From contig NZ_JADDUE010000009.1 in assembly GCF_016526145.1 (NCBI RefSeq), positions 62,001 through 126,000 of the forward strand: 64,000 bases of DNA. Reading direction: 5' to 3'. This stretch comes from Saccharopolyspora galaxeae. Its GTDB lineage: Bacteria; Actinomycetota; Actinomycetes; Mycobacteriales; Pseudonocardiaceae. Made by a program: the position numbers and the translations under genes. Each line of letters begins with the position of its first letter. Position 1 is the stretch's first letter. The notes beneath the pieces were generated by a model. That model worked only from the letters and a program-made list of their open reading frames with translations, had not been told where the DNA came from and ran no database searches. Positions 50,731 through 59,919 of the stretch are shown piece by piece.

Positions 50731-53577
50731 ATGCTGGTCGAGCGCGAGGCCGAACTGGCCGCGTTGAGCCGGGCGGTGGACTCGGTCCTGGCGGGATCCG
50801 GTGCGCTGGTGCACATCGAGGGGACGCCCGGAAGCGGCCGGTCGGCGCTGCTGGAGCGGTTGCGCGGCTTGGCGGACGACAGCGGTGCGCTGGTGCTGAG
50901 CGCGAGCGGTGCCGCGAGCGAGCGGACCTTCCGGTTCGGGCTCGCGCGCCGCCTGCTGCGCGGGCTCTCGGAGGCCGCCCGCGTCGAAGCGGCAACTCGA
51001 CCATCCACAATAGACACTGGTGGCGACTCCGCGACGGGCGACGCTCCGGACGTTCCGGTTGCTTCATCCACAGCGGACAGACCGCGCGACGCGCTGCCGC
51101 CCGCCGGCGAGGACGCGGACTCGCAGGCGGGCACCGTCCCGATCTCGGTGCTGCATTCGCTGCACGCACTGCTGGTGCGCACCAGCGCCGTCCGGCCGGT
51201 CGTGCTGGTGGTGGACGATCTGCACTTCGCCGACGACGCGTCGCTGCGTTGTCTCGTGCACCTGGTGGCGCGGTTGCGCGGGATGCGAGTGCTGATCGCG
51301 GCGGTGCTCGGCGCCGGACGGGAACCCGAGCGCGACCGCGCGGCGCTGATGCACGAGTTCACCGCGGCAGCCGGGCACCGGTTGCGCCCCGGTCCGCTGT
51401 CGGCGGCGGCGACCGGCGACCTGGTGCGCGCGCGGCTCGACGTCGATGCGGAGTTCGCCGCCTGCTGCCACGAGCTCACCGGCGGCAATCCGCGCGACCT
51501 GGTGCGCCTGCTCGACCAAGCGGTGGCGCACGCGGTGCACACCGAGCCCGATCAGGTGGCGTGGCTGCACGAGCTCGCAGGCGACGATCGCAGGCGGCGG
51601 TTGGCGAAGGAGTTGACCGCACCGGCCGCGCTGGTGGCCCGCTCGGTGGTCGCGCTGGGCGAGCACGCGGATCCGGCGCTGGTCCAACAACTGTCCGAAT
51701 TGGACCCGGTGCGCTACGACGACGCGCTGCGCGCGCTGGAACCGTGGTTCGAGGTGCGGGTGGACCGCATCGCCGCGATCAGTCCGGAAGTCGCCGACGA
51801 CGTGCTCGCGGTCGTGGACGAGCAGGCCGATGCCGAGGACGACCTGCACCTGCGCGCCGCCGAGCTGCTGCACGGCCACGGCCGCCCACCGGAGGCGGTC
51901 GCCGACCAGCTGCTGCTGGTCAACTCCGCGCTGCCGGACCGGGGCGTGCTGCGGCTGCGGGAGGCCGCGGCCGCGGTGCGGCCGCGCGTTCCGGAGACGG
52001 CCGCTCGCTACCTGCGCCGAGCCCTGCTGGACCTGGACCCCGCTGGTGCGGATCGCGCGCGGTTGCTGGCCGAGCTCGGGTCGGTGGAGCTGGCGTTCGA
52101 CGTCGGCTCCGCGGTCCGGCACATCACCCAAGCCGTTCCCAGGCTGCCCGGGGTGCGCGAACGGGCCGAAGTGGTCGCGCAGCTGCCGCTGACCGCCGCC
52201 GGGGCGCTGCCGCAGGTCGCGGAGCTGGTGCAGCGGGTCCAAGGGGAACTCGGCCCGCCCTCCGACGCCGATGGCCAGCTCGCGCTGCGCTTGGAGGCGC
52301 GGACGCGGTACGCGGAGCTGGAAGACGCCGCCACGCATCCGGCCGCCGCCGCCCGGCTCGGCGAACTCGGTGCCGGTGCGGGCAGTGCCGCGGAACGCGA
52401 ATTGCGCGTGGTGCTGCTGTCCGCGGTAACGCTGTCCGGGCGGGCACCGGCGGCCGAAGTCGCAGGCATGGCGCGGGAACTGCTGGAACAGGAACCGGCG
52501 AACGCCTCGACCGCGGTGCACTCGATGCTGGCCTACCTGCCGCCGCTGCTGCTGGCGGCGGGCGCGCCGGAAGGACTGGAGTCGTGGCTGGGGCTGGCGG
52601 GCGAGAACGCGCGGCAACGCGGCGCCACCGGCACCGAGGCGGTAGTGGCGGCCGAGCGGAGCCTGCTGCTGATGAGCTCCGGGCAGCTCGCACCAGCCCG
52701 CAGCGTCGCGCTCACCGCGTTCGAGCTGGCCGATCCGGCGCGCAACGAGGCGATGGTGCTGCCGGTGTGCGCGCTGGGCACGGTCGCTCGGCGACTTCGC
52801 GACCCCGAGCTGGCCGATCGGGTGCTGCAGCTGCCCGGCGCTGCGCACGACCTGCGGTTGTTCGCGACCAGGCGGCTCCTGCAGTCCGCGATGGCGCTGC
52901 AGAACGGGCAGCCGCAGTCGGCGCTGGCGCACGTGCTCGACTGCGGCAGGCGGCTGGAGCAGTCCGGCTGGCACGGCACCGCGATGTACTCGTGGCGCCC
53001 GACCGCCGCGCTGCTGCACCACCGGCTCGGCGCGCGGCACGCCGCCGCGGGGCTGGCCGAGCAGGAACTCGAGCGGGCCCGGCAGTGGGGCGCGCCCGCC
53101 CAGCTCGGCCTGGCGCTGCGGGTGCTCGCGACGGTCACCGGCGGTTCCCGCGGCGTCCGGCTGCTGCGCGAATCCGTGCAGGTGCTGCGCACGGGCACCG
53201 ACGAGCTGGTGCTGGCGCAGGCGCTGACCGCGCTGGGTTCCGCGCTGGCGGACCGGGCACCTGCCGAGTCCGAGGCGCTGATCGCCGAAGGCAGGCTGCT
53301 CGCCGCCCGCTGCAACGCCGCACCGGCCGAAGACGGGCCCGAGCCGCATTCCGCGCCGAACACCGCGGAATTGACCCGGGCCGAGGAAGTGGTGGCCGGA
53401 TTGGCCGCGCTCGGGCACACCAATCAGGACATCGCCGATGAACTCCGGATCAGCCGCCGGGCGGTGGAGAAACGGCTCAGCGCGGTTTACCGCAAATTGG
53501 GGGTCGACGGCCGTGCCGGGCTCGCCGCGGCGGTGCGCCGGAGAATTCCCGCGGAGCGGCCCGTGCGCGGTGCGTGA
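50731..53577 (+). CDS. LuxR-family LAL regulator, copy 3 (degenerate P-loop)
   Basis: 948 residues. P-loop GTPGSGRS (31-38) again has Arg for Lys; Walker B is VVLVVDDLHFADDAS. A Pro/Asp/Ser-rich insert (about 88-130) precedes Walker B. The helical middle shows the family landmark LDCGRRLEQSGWHGTAMYSW and ARQWGAPAQLGLALRVLATV. The C-terminal HTH is LTRAEEVVAGLAALGHTNQD to YRKLGVDGRAGLAAAV. ATG 50731 is close behind the previous gene with GGAG upstream. Likely co-transcribed with copy 2; it may form a hetero-complex (inference). Confidence 0.93.
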   Translation: MLVEREAELAALSRAVDSVLAGSGALVHIEGTPGSGRSALLERLRGLADDSGALVLSASGAASERTFRFGLARRLLRGLSEAARVEAATRPSTIDTGGDSATGDAPDVPVASSTADRPRDALPPAGEDADSQAGTVPISVLHSLHALLVRTSAVRPVVLVVDDLHFADDASLRCLVHLVARLRGMRVLIAAVLGAGREPERDRAALMHEFTAAAGHRLRPGPLSAAATGDLVRARLDVDAEFAACCHELTGGNPRDLVRLLDQAVAHAVHTEPDQVAWLHELAGDDRRRRLAKELTAPAALVARSVVALGEHADPALVQQLSELDPVRYDDALRALEPWFEVRVDRIAAISPEVADDVLAVVDEQADAEDDLHLRAAELLHGHGRPPEAVADQLLLVNSALPDRGVLRLREAAAAVRPRVPETAARYLRRALLDLDPAGADRARLLAELGSVELAFDVGSAVRHITQAVPRLPGVRERAEVVAQLPLTAAGALPQVAELVQRVQGELGPPSDADGQLALRLEARTRYAELEDAATHPAAAARLGELGAGAGSAAERELRVVLLSAVTLSGRAPAAEVAGMARELLEQEPANASTAVHSMLAYLPPLLLAAGAPEGLESWLGLAGENARQRGATGTEAVVAAERSLLLMSSGQLAPARSVALTAFELADPARNEAMVLPVCALGTVARRLRDPELADRVLQLPGAAHDLRLFATRRLLQSAMALQNGQPQSALAHVLDCGRRLEQSGWHGTAMYSWRPTAALLHHRLGARHAAAGLAEQELERARQWGAPAQLGLALRVLATVTGGSRGVRLLRESVQVLRTGTDELVLAQALTALGSALADRAPAESEALIAEGRLLAARCNAAPAEDGPEPHSAPNTAELTRAEEVVAGLAALGHTNQDIADELRISRRAVEKRLSAVYRKLGVDGRAGLAAAVRRRIPAERPVRGA

Positions 53578-53918
53578 ACCGTACGACACAGTACGTCGCG
53601 GAGACGTTCCGGCGAATTCGGGTTGTGTTTGTTTCGATCCGGGCGTGTGGGGTTCGCGCGCCCGCTGAGCAGTCGCCGCCGAGCCCGCCCGCACGCCCTT
53701 GCCCGCGATGAAACCGCAGTTCATAGCCCACCGAACCGTACCGGTCCGCACCGCACCGAACCCGCAGGCACGGCGACCGCAGCCTTAAGCTCCAGCCGCC
53801 TTCAGTGTTGACTTGGTTGGTTTTCGCTCCATAGCCTTCGCGGCGGAAAAACTGGTGGTCCCATCGCTCGCAGCAGCGGACCGCGCAGTGATGCCGGAGA
53901 AGGAATGGATGATCCGTC
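53578..53918. promoter_or_regulatory. 341-bp gene-free spacer
   Basis: It separates LAL copy 3 from the PAS-LuxR gene. A run of short CCGAACCG/CCGCACCG-like repeats lies around 53740-53770. I see no gene; a promoter for the PAS-LuxR gene is expected at the right end, where the sequence is less GC-rich. Confidence 0.45.
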
Positions 53919-54713
53919 ATGGCAGCCGCCGCCACGATCCGAACCAGAAACGAGCCGGACGACGTGGAACACGGGTCCGCCGACGGCTACCGGAAATTGT
54001 TCCGCTCGCTGTTCGAGCAGTCCGGGATGTGCATGGCGAGCCTGGATCCGGGAATGCGCGTGCTGGAGGCGAACCGGCATTTCGCCAAGCAGTTCGGCCG
54101 CGGCACCGCCGACGTGCTCGGCCGCGAATTCCCGGACTTCCTGCACCCGGGCGTGCGCGGCCGGTTCCGCTACCAGTTCGCGCGGCTGGTCGAAGGCCGC
54201 GGACCGCGGTTCATCGAGCGCACGGTGGCCGTCGGCGGCAAGGGCGCGGAGCCGGCGGCGAACGAGACGGTGCTCGGGGCGCGGAACTCGGCGCTGCGGC
54301 CGAAGGACTCGGGTGCCCGCCCGGATCCGGACGCGGCGAGCGCCGGGTCGGACACCGTCTTCGCTGGTGAGCTGACCGGCATCGCGGTGCCCAGCAGGTC
54401 CGGCCGCGCCGAGGCCGTGCTGGTGCTGCTGCGGCCGGACGAACCGCCGCGGCAGGCGGTGACCGGCGGCGCGGACAAGATGCTCAGCGAACTCGACGCG
54501 CGAATCCTGGAGGGCGTCGCCGCGGGCGAGTCGACCGTGCAGCTGGCGACGAAGCTCTACCTCAGCCGCGGCGGCGTGGAGTACCACGTGGCGACGCTGC
54601 TGCGGAAGCTGAAGGTCGGCAACCGTCCCGCGCTCGTGTCCAAGGGGTACTCGCTGGGCATCCTCGGTCTCGGCCAATGGCCCCCGCGAGTCCTGCCGGA
54701 GTTCGTGAAGTAA
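53919..54713 (+). CDS. PAS-LuxR family transcriptional regulator
   Basis: 264 residues. An N-terminal PAS domain (about 24-110) reads FRSLFEQSGMCMASLDPGMR, VLEANRHFAKQFGR and VLGREFPDFLHPGVRGRF. It is interrupted by a Gly/Asn/Pro-rich stretch (about 108-150). The C-terminal LuxR-type HTH (195-250) is MLSELDARILEGVAAGESTV, then GGVEYHVATLLRKLKVGNRP. The plan resembles PimM-type activators known from antifungal polyene clusters, but no such cluster is visible here. ATG 53919 is used. It lies 510 bases upstream of the mannitol PTS operon. Confidence 0.9.
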   Translation: MAAAATIRTRNEPDDVEHGSADGYRKLFRSLFEQSGMCMASLDPGMRVLEANRHFAKQFGRGTADVLGREFPDFLHPGVRGRFRYQFARLVEGRGPRFIERTVAVGGKGAEPAANETVLGARNSALRPKDSGARPDPDAASAGSDTVFAGELTGIAVPSRSGRAEAVLVLLRPDEPPRQAVTGGADKMLSELDARILEGVAAGESTVQLATKLYLSRGGVEYHVATLLRKLKVGNRPALVSKGYSLGILGLGQWPPRVLPEFVK

Positions 54714-55223
54714 CGAACGAAAATCGCAGTCCGTCCGCGAAAATCCCGAGCCCGACCGCGTCGCCCGCTCGCTTGCCAACGCCGCGGCCCCCGTGCAAGA
54801 TCGCTCACCCGAGACGACCCGGCCGGTCGTCGTCCATCACGGGAGGGCTGCGCACGTGCTCGCGACCGCCACCGCCGCGCCACCCCTGGCCGGGCGAGCA
54901 CCGCGCGGCACCAGCGAATCGACGCTGATCAGCGGCCCCGCCATCGGCCGCGCTGCCGATGCGGCACCCGCCGGCTGCGCACCGCGCGAGCCGCGTCCCG
55001 CTCCTTGCGCGCACGTGGGCGCCGGAGCCGAAGACCCGGCCGGTTATCTTTCCCGAGGCTGCCGCGAGCCCTCGACCGGCGAACTCGCCCGGCGGCGCCG
55101 CGCCGCAGCCGCACGACCCGCGCCAGGACCCGGCGCGCACCGCGTCCCACCGGGCAGCGGTCACCCGAGTCCGGAGCGGGCGGTGATCGACACAGGCGTC
55201 GGCGAGCACGGGAAGTGACAACC
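54714..55223. promoter_or_regulatory. 510-bp leader of the mannitol PTS operon
   Basis: This is the longest gene-free stretch in the window. It holds only Arg/Pro/Ala-rich open frames with no family pattern and no obvious riboswitch. It should contain the promoter for the PTS genes; the PAS-LuxR gene before it and the LAL gene after the operon are candidate regulators. Confidence 0.45.
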
Positions 55224-56312
55224 ATGTCGGGTACGGCCACGCAAGACCCGGGCGCACCGGCCCGAAGAGCCCGCGCGGCGGTGCAGCGCTTCGGCGGGCG
55301 GCTGGCGGGCATGGTGCTGCCCAACATCGGCGCCTTCATCGCCTGGGGACTGTGCAGCGCGCTGTTCACGCCGGCCGGCTGGCTGCCGAACCCCTACCTC
55401 GCGCAGCTCAACGAGCCGATGATCAAGCTGCTGCTGCCGCTGCTGATCGGCTACACCGGCGGCAGCCAGGTGCACGGCAGGCGCGGCGCGGTGGTCGGCG
55501 CGGTGGCCACCGCGGGCATCGCCACCGGCGCGGACATCCCGATGTTCCTCGGCGCGATGATCGTCGGACCGCTGGCGGGCTGGGTGCTCAAGCAGTTCGA
55601 CGAGCGGGTCGGCAAGCACGTCGCGCCCGGCTTCAAGATGCTGGTGGACAACTTCTCCGCCGGGATCATCGGTGGTGTGCTGGCGATCCTGGGGATGCTG
55701 GCGATCGGCCCGGTCATCGAAAGCGCCACGGTCACCCTCGGCCAGGGGGTGCGGCTGCTGATCGGGATGCACCTGCTGCCGCTGGTGTCGGTGTTCGTGG
55801 AGCCGGCCAAGGTGCTGTTCCTGAACAACGCCGTCAACCACGGGGTGCTCGGGCCGCTCGGCGTCTCGGAGTCGATGAGCACCGGCAAGGCCATCGAGTT
55901 CCTCGTCGAACCCAACCCGGGGCCCGGTTTGGGGCTGCTGCTGGCGGTCGCGCTGTTCGGGGCGCCAGCGATGCGTTCCAGCGCGCCGGGCGCGATGGTC
56001 ATCCAGTTCCTCGGCGGCATCCACGAGATCTACTTCCCGTACGTGCTGGCAGCACCGCGGTTGCTGCTGGCCACCGTCGCCGGTTCCGCCGCCGGGGTGT
56101 TCGTGTTCAGCGTGACCGGTGCCGGCGTCGTCGCCACGCCGTCGCCGGGCAGCGTCGTGGCGGTGCTGGCGGTGACGCCGAAGGGCGGTTTCCCCGGCGT
56201 GATCGCCGGTATCGCGGCTTCCGCGGCGGTGTCGTTCGCGGTCGCCGCGCTGCTGCTCAAACTGCGCCGGGAGCCCGCGGCCGGGGTCGCGGAAGGAGGT
56301 GCGGTCTCGTGA
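55224..56312 (+). CDS. mtlA: PTS mannitol-type permease, IIC component
   Basis: 362 residues with about eight to ten membrane helices. IIC-mannitol marks are MVLPNIGAFIAWG, ADIPMFLGAMIVGPLAGWVL, FKMLVDNFSAGIIGG and GGIHEIYFPYVL, the last being typical for mannitol permeases. It moves the sugar alcohol while the IIB domain phosphorylates it. In many bacteria IIC and IIB are fused; here the IIB is a separate gene overlapping by four bases (GTGA). ATG 55224 has GGGAAG upstream. Mannitol dehydrogenase (mtlD) is not in the window. Confidence 0.92.
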   Translation: MSGTATQDPGAPARRARAAVQRFGGRLAGMVLPNIGAFIAWGLCSALFTPAGWLPNPYLAQLNEPMIKLLLPLLIGYTGGSQVHGRRGAVVGAVATAGIATGADIPMFLGAMIVGPLAGWVLKQFDERVGKHVAPGFKMLVDNFSAGIIGGVLAILGMLAIGPVIESATVTLGQGVRLLIGMHLLPLVSVFVEPAKVLFLNNAVNHGVLGPLGVSESMSTGKAIEFLVEPNPGPGLGLLLAVALFGAPAMRSSAPGAMVIQFLGGIHEIYFPYVLAAPRLLLATVAGSAAGVFVFSVTGAGVVATPSPGSVVAVLAVTPKGGFPGVIAGIAASAAVSFAVAALLLKLRREPAAGVAEGGAVS

Positions 56313-56764
56313 GCCTGTGGCGGGCGATCGGATTCGCGCTGACCGGCAAGTCGCGGCCCGCCCGGATACCGGACGGGCAGGACCCGGAGTCCTCCCGCGT
56401 CGCGGAACCGGCCGGGTCCGCGCGGCGCGCTGCCGAGGAGCACTGGACGGGCACGATCGAAGGTGCCGAGGTGCGCAAGGTGATCGTCGCCTGCGACGCG
56501 GGGATGGGCAGCAGCGCCATGGTCGCCGCCCAGCTCGCGGGCAGGCTCAAGCCCTACGACGTGTCGGTGGCCGCGGCCTCGGTCACGCACATCCCGGACG
56601 ACGCGGATCTGGTGCTGTGCCAGGAGACCATGCTGGAGCGGGCGCGCCGGGAGGACACCGGCTCGGCGGTGATCATGGGTTTTCGCAGCTTCCTCGGCGA
56701 CCCGGTGTTCGACCGGGTGGAGCAGGCGGTGCGGGACGGCGGTCCCCTGGGCGGCTCCGGATGA
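56309..56764 (+). CDS. PTS mannitol-type IIB component
   Basis: 151 residues. The phosphocysteine loop is VIVACDAGMGSSAM with Cys62, followed by VTHIPDDADLVLCQETM. The first 50 residues are a hydrophilic linker, the remnant expected if a IICB fusion was split. It takes phosphate from IIA and hands it to the sugar. GTG 56309 follows GGAAGGAGG and overlaps the IIC stop; its own stop overlaps the IIA start. Confidence 0.92.
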   Translation: MSLWRAIGFALTGKSRPARIPDGQDPESSRVAEPAGSARRAAEEHWTGTIEGAEVRKVIVACDAGMGSSAMVAAQLAGRLKPYDVSVAAASVTHIPDDADLVLCQETMLERARREDTGSAVIMGFRSFLGDPVFDRVEQAVRDGGPLGGSG

Positions 56765-57246
56765 CCGCGCAGCACCACCCGCCGCGGCCCGCCGCGGTCC
56801 GGCTCGGGTTGTGCGCGGCCGACCACTTCGAGGCGGTGCAGCAGTGCGGCCGGTCGCTGGTGGAGGCGGGCGCGGTCGACGAGCCGTACGTCGCCGCGAT
56901 GCACGAGCGGGAGAAGTCGGTCTCCACGCACATCGGCGAAGGAGTGGCGATTCCGCACGGCACCGCGGGATCCGGTGAGCACGTGCACCGCACTGCGCTG
57001 GTGGTGCTGCAATTCCCCGGTGGCGTGCGCTGGAGCGACGGCGCGCTGGTGCGGTTGTGCGTGGCGATCGCGGCCGGTTCCGGGCAGTCGGACGGAGCCG
57101 CCGAGGAGCGCGGTGCCGGGTACCTGGACCTGCTGGCGGCGCTGGCGAAGGTGCTGATGGATCCGGTGCGCGCCGCGAGGCTCCGCGAGGCGCCGGACGC
57201 CGAGACGGTGGAGCGGTTGTTGCGGTCCGGGCGGGCTGATCGGTGA
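56761..57246 (+). CDS. mtlF: PTS mannitol/fructose-type IIA component
   Basis: 161 residues of PTS_EIIA_2 type. The phosphohistidine is His66 in IGEGVAIPHGTA, preceded by YVAAMHEREKSVSTHIG. It accepts phosphate from HPr and passes it to the IIB cysteine. ATG 56761 overlaps the IIB stop, so all three PTS genes are translationally coupled. The fourth LAL regulator starts 77 bases later in the same direction. Confidence 0.93.
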   Translation: MTAQHHPPRPAAVRLGLCAADHFEAVQQCGRSLVEAGAVDEPYVAAMHEREKSVSTHIGEGVAIPHGTAGSGEHVHRTALVVLQFPGGVRWSDGALVRLCVAIAAGSGQSDGAAEERGAGYLDLLAALAKVLMDPVRAARLREAPDAETVERLLRSGRADR

Positions 57247-57323
57247 ACCTCCCGATGCACGCCGTGAAATACGTTGCGGTGCAAAGGAAATCGGCATCGT
57301 GCGGGTTCGGGTGGTGATCGCGG

Positions 57324-59864
57324 TTGCGCATCGGGACGGCAGTGCTGCGCGAGCGCGACGCCGAGATCGACCTCGTGACGACGGCGCTCGCGGCGGCGCG
57401 GCGGGGTAGCGGCGGGACGCTGGTCTTCTCCGGGCCGGTAGGCATCGGCAGATCCGCGCTGTGCGGCGAGATCGCCCGGATCGCGCGGGAGCAGGGCGCA
57501 CGGGTGTTGCGCGCGGTGGCCGGTTCCGTTGCCGTCCCGGCAGGGCTGTTGCATCGGCTTTTCCCGGACCTGGACGATTTCGCCGCGCTGCGGCGGGAAT
57601 TGCTCGGATCCACCGGGCCGGTCGTGGTAATCGTCGACGATCTCCACCGCGCGGATGCGGATTCGTTGCGGTGGCTGGAATCGCTGGCGGAGTCATCAGC
57701 GTCGCGGGTTCTGCTGGTCGCATCTCGAATGGACGGTGCGGACGGGCCGGCATCGCTGGGGAGCTCCACGTGCAGGCGGCTCGATTCGTTGACCGCGGAC
57801 GGGATCTCGGCGGTCGTGGAAGATCTGTTCGGCGAGCGCGGCGATGACGGATTCGTGCGGGTGTGCCAGGACATTTCCGCCGGAATACCGTTGCTGGTGT
57901 ACGCATTGCTGCAGGATCTTCGCGGAGCCGGCGGACGTCCGTGCGAGTCCGATGTGGAGTTGCTCCGCGCATTGCGCCCGCGGGCGGTCGGCGAGCGCGC
58001 GTTGGCGGTGTTGCGCGAGCAGCCCGAGCCGGTGCGGGCAGCCGCCCGCGACATCGCGCTGCTGGGGCCCGGTCTCGCCGCCCGGCAGCATTCGGCCGAG
58101 TGCGCGGCCGGTGCACTGGCCGAACTGGGCCTCGTGGTCGCAGCGGACGCCCCGCGTTTCGTGCACCCGGTGTTCGCCGAGGCGGTGGCATCGCAGTCCG
58201 ACGCCGCGGAGGCCGCCGACGCGCACCGCGCGGCCGCGCGGTCGCTGCACGCCGACGACCAGCCGCCTGAAGTGGTGGCCGAACACCTCACCTGCGACGT
58301 CGTGCGCGACGAATGGGAAGTCGAGGTGTTGCGCGCGGCCGGGCGGTCCGCGCTGCGGCGCGGGGACGAGCCCGCCGCGATCCGCTGTCTGCGACGAGGA
58401 TTGCTGGCCCGCCCCGATCGTGCGGACCTGCTGACCGATCTGGCGCGGGCGGAGCGCTCCGGCGACCCGGCCGCCGCCGTGCGGCACATCGCGCAGGCAG
58501 TGCCCGGTCTCGACTCGGCCGGGCAGCGGTCGGCGGCTCTCAACGAGATTCCGCTGGCGCTGCTGGGCGCGGCGCCGCCTTCGGTGGTCGACGAATTGGG
58601 GCGGCTGCGCGGAAACGACGAGCTGCCGAGCGACGTCCGCGAAGCGATGGAGGCTCGGTACCGGTTCGCGCGGCTGCGCGAAGCCGGGTGGACGACCGAC
58701 ACGGCCAGCCTTTTTCGCGACCTTCCGCAGGAGGACGCGGATCCGGAACGAGCGGCGGTCCTGCTGCACGCGGCCGCACTTGGCGGGACCGATGTGGACA
58801 GCGTGCAGGCTTGGGCGCGCAAGGTGCCCGCGGACGACGCGTTCGGTGCGGTTCCGCTGGCGGCGCACGCGCTGGCGATGGCCGACGAGTTCGGCGAAGC
58901 CGAGCGCAGGCTGCGTGCAGTGCGTGCGCTCGCGCCGGATTCGGCCGCCACGCTCATCATCGATGCGCAGTGGAGCTTCGTGCTGATGCGCTCCGGCCGC
59001 CCCAGCGAAGCCGCCGCGCTCGCGGAGCGGACCCTGCGCCGCTGCGACCCGGAATTGACCTCCGTGGTCGCGGACTGCCTCGTTACGCTGGTTTGGTCCA
59101 TGTTGGACACCGGCGACCTGGTGCGCGCCGCACCGGTGCTCTCCCGGCATCGCAGCAGGAAATCCCCGGAGTGGGTGCGGTCGTTGTGCGCCGGTGCGCT
59201 CGCGGCGATCGGCGACGAAATCGAAACCGCGCTGGCGCACCTGCTGGAATGCGGCCGGGAACTGGATCGCGCGGGCTGGCGCAACCCGTGCCTGCTGCCG
59301 TGGCGCAGCTGGGTTTGCCTGCTGCAACACCGGCTCGGCCGCTCGGAAGCGGCCGTCGAGGTGATCGCCGAGGACCATCGCCTGGCGGTGCAGTGGGGCG
59401 TGCCGAGCGGAATCGGCCGCGCCCTGCGGGTTTGGGGCGCGGTCACCGACGGCGAAGCGAGCATCGACTTCTTCCGCCGCGCCCTCGACGTGCTGCGCGG
59501 CACGCCGTGCACGTTGGAATCGGCGAAAACGCACCTGCTGCTGGGGCAACGGCTGCGCGCGGCAGCTCCCGCCGAAGCCGCCGAGGAAGCCGGTCGCGGC
59601 GAGCTGCTCGCCGCGGCCTGCGGCGTGCCCGGCCTGCGCTCCGCGGTGCACATCGCCGCCAACGGCGGGACGCACGCCGAGCCGACGCCCGCGGAACTGC
59701 GCATCGCCCGGCTCGTCGCCGCCGGGTTCGGCAACCAGCGCATCGCCACCGAGCTGGCGGTGAGTTCGCGGGCGGTGGAAAAGCACCTGACCCGGATCTA
59801 CCGCAAGCTCGGGCTCGCCGGGCGCGCCGAACTCGCCCTGCTCGCGGCCTCCTGGGAATCGTGA
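57324..59864 (+). CDS. LuxR-family LAL regulator, copy 4 (degenerate P-loop)
   Basis: 846 residues from TTG 57324; GTG 57339 (VLRERDAEIDL) is an equally good start. P-loop GPVGIGRS (37-44) has Arg for Lys, Walker B is VVVIVDDLHRADADS, and the stretch between the two is much shorter than in the other copies. The middle holds LECGRELDRAGWRNPCLLPW and AVQWGVPSGIGRALRVWGAV. The C-terminal HTH is PTPAELRIARLVAAGFGNQR to YRKLGLAGRAELALL. It directly follows the PTS genes, so control of sugar-alcohol uptake, as MalT controls maltose genes, is a fair guess. Confidence 0.92.
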   Translation: MRIGTAVLRERDAEIDLVTTALAAARRGSGGTLVFSGPVGIGRSALCGEIARIAREQGARVLRAVAGSVAVPAGLLHRLFPDLDDFAALRRELLGSTGPVVVIVDDLHRADADSLRWLESLAESSASRVLLVASRMDGADGPASLGSSTCRRLDSLTADGISAVVEDLFGERGDDGFVRVCQDISAGIPLLVYALLQDLRGAGGRPCESDVELLRALRPRAVGERALAVLREQPEPVRAAARDIALLGPGLAARQHSAECAAGALAELGLVVAADAPRFVHPVFAEAVASQSDAAEAADAHRAAARSLHADDQPPEVVAEHLTCDVVRDEWEVEVLRAAGRSALRRGDEPAAIRCLRRGLLARPDRADLLTDLARAERSGDPAAAVRHIAQAVPGLDSAGQRSAALNEIPLALLGAAPPSVVDELGRLRGNDELPSDVREAMEARYRFARLREAGWTTDTASLFRDLPQEDADPERAAVLLHAAALGGTDVDSVQAWARKVPADDAFGAVPLAAHALAMADEFGEAERRLRAVRALAPDSAATLIIDAQWSFVLMRSGRPSEAAALAERTLRRCDPELTSVVADCLVTLVWSMLDTGDLVRAAPVLSRHRSRKSPEWVRSLCAGALAAIGDEIETALAHLLECGRELDRAGWRNPCLLPWRSWVCLLQHRLGRSEAAVEVIAEDHRLAVQWGVPSGIGRALRVWGAVTDGEASIDFFRRALDVLRGTPCTLESAKTHLLLGQRLRAAAPAEAAEEAGRGELLAAACGVPGLRSAVHIAANGGTHAEPTPAELRIARLVAAGFGNQRIATELAVSSRAVEKHLTRIYRKLGLAGRAELALLAASWES

Positions 59865-59919
59865 GCACGGGACGGCGGGCAACCGGCCACCCGCGCAGAA
59901 CGAGCTCGAGGACCGGCGC

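Noticed and set aside
54793-55218. Plus-strand frame of 141 residues before mtlA
   Set aside because: Low-complexity Arg/Ala/Pro/Gly sequence, no family match by eye, ends inside the mtlA ribosome-site region.
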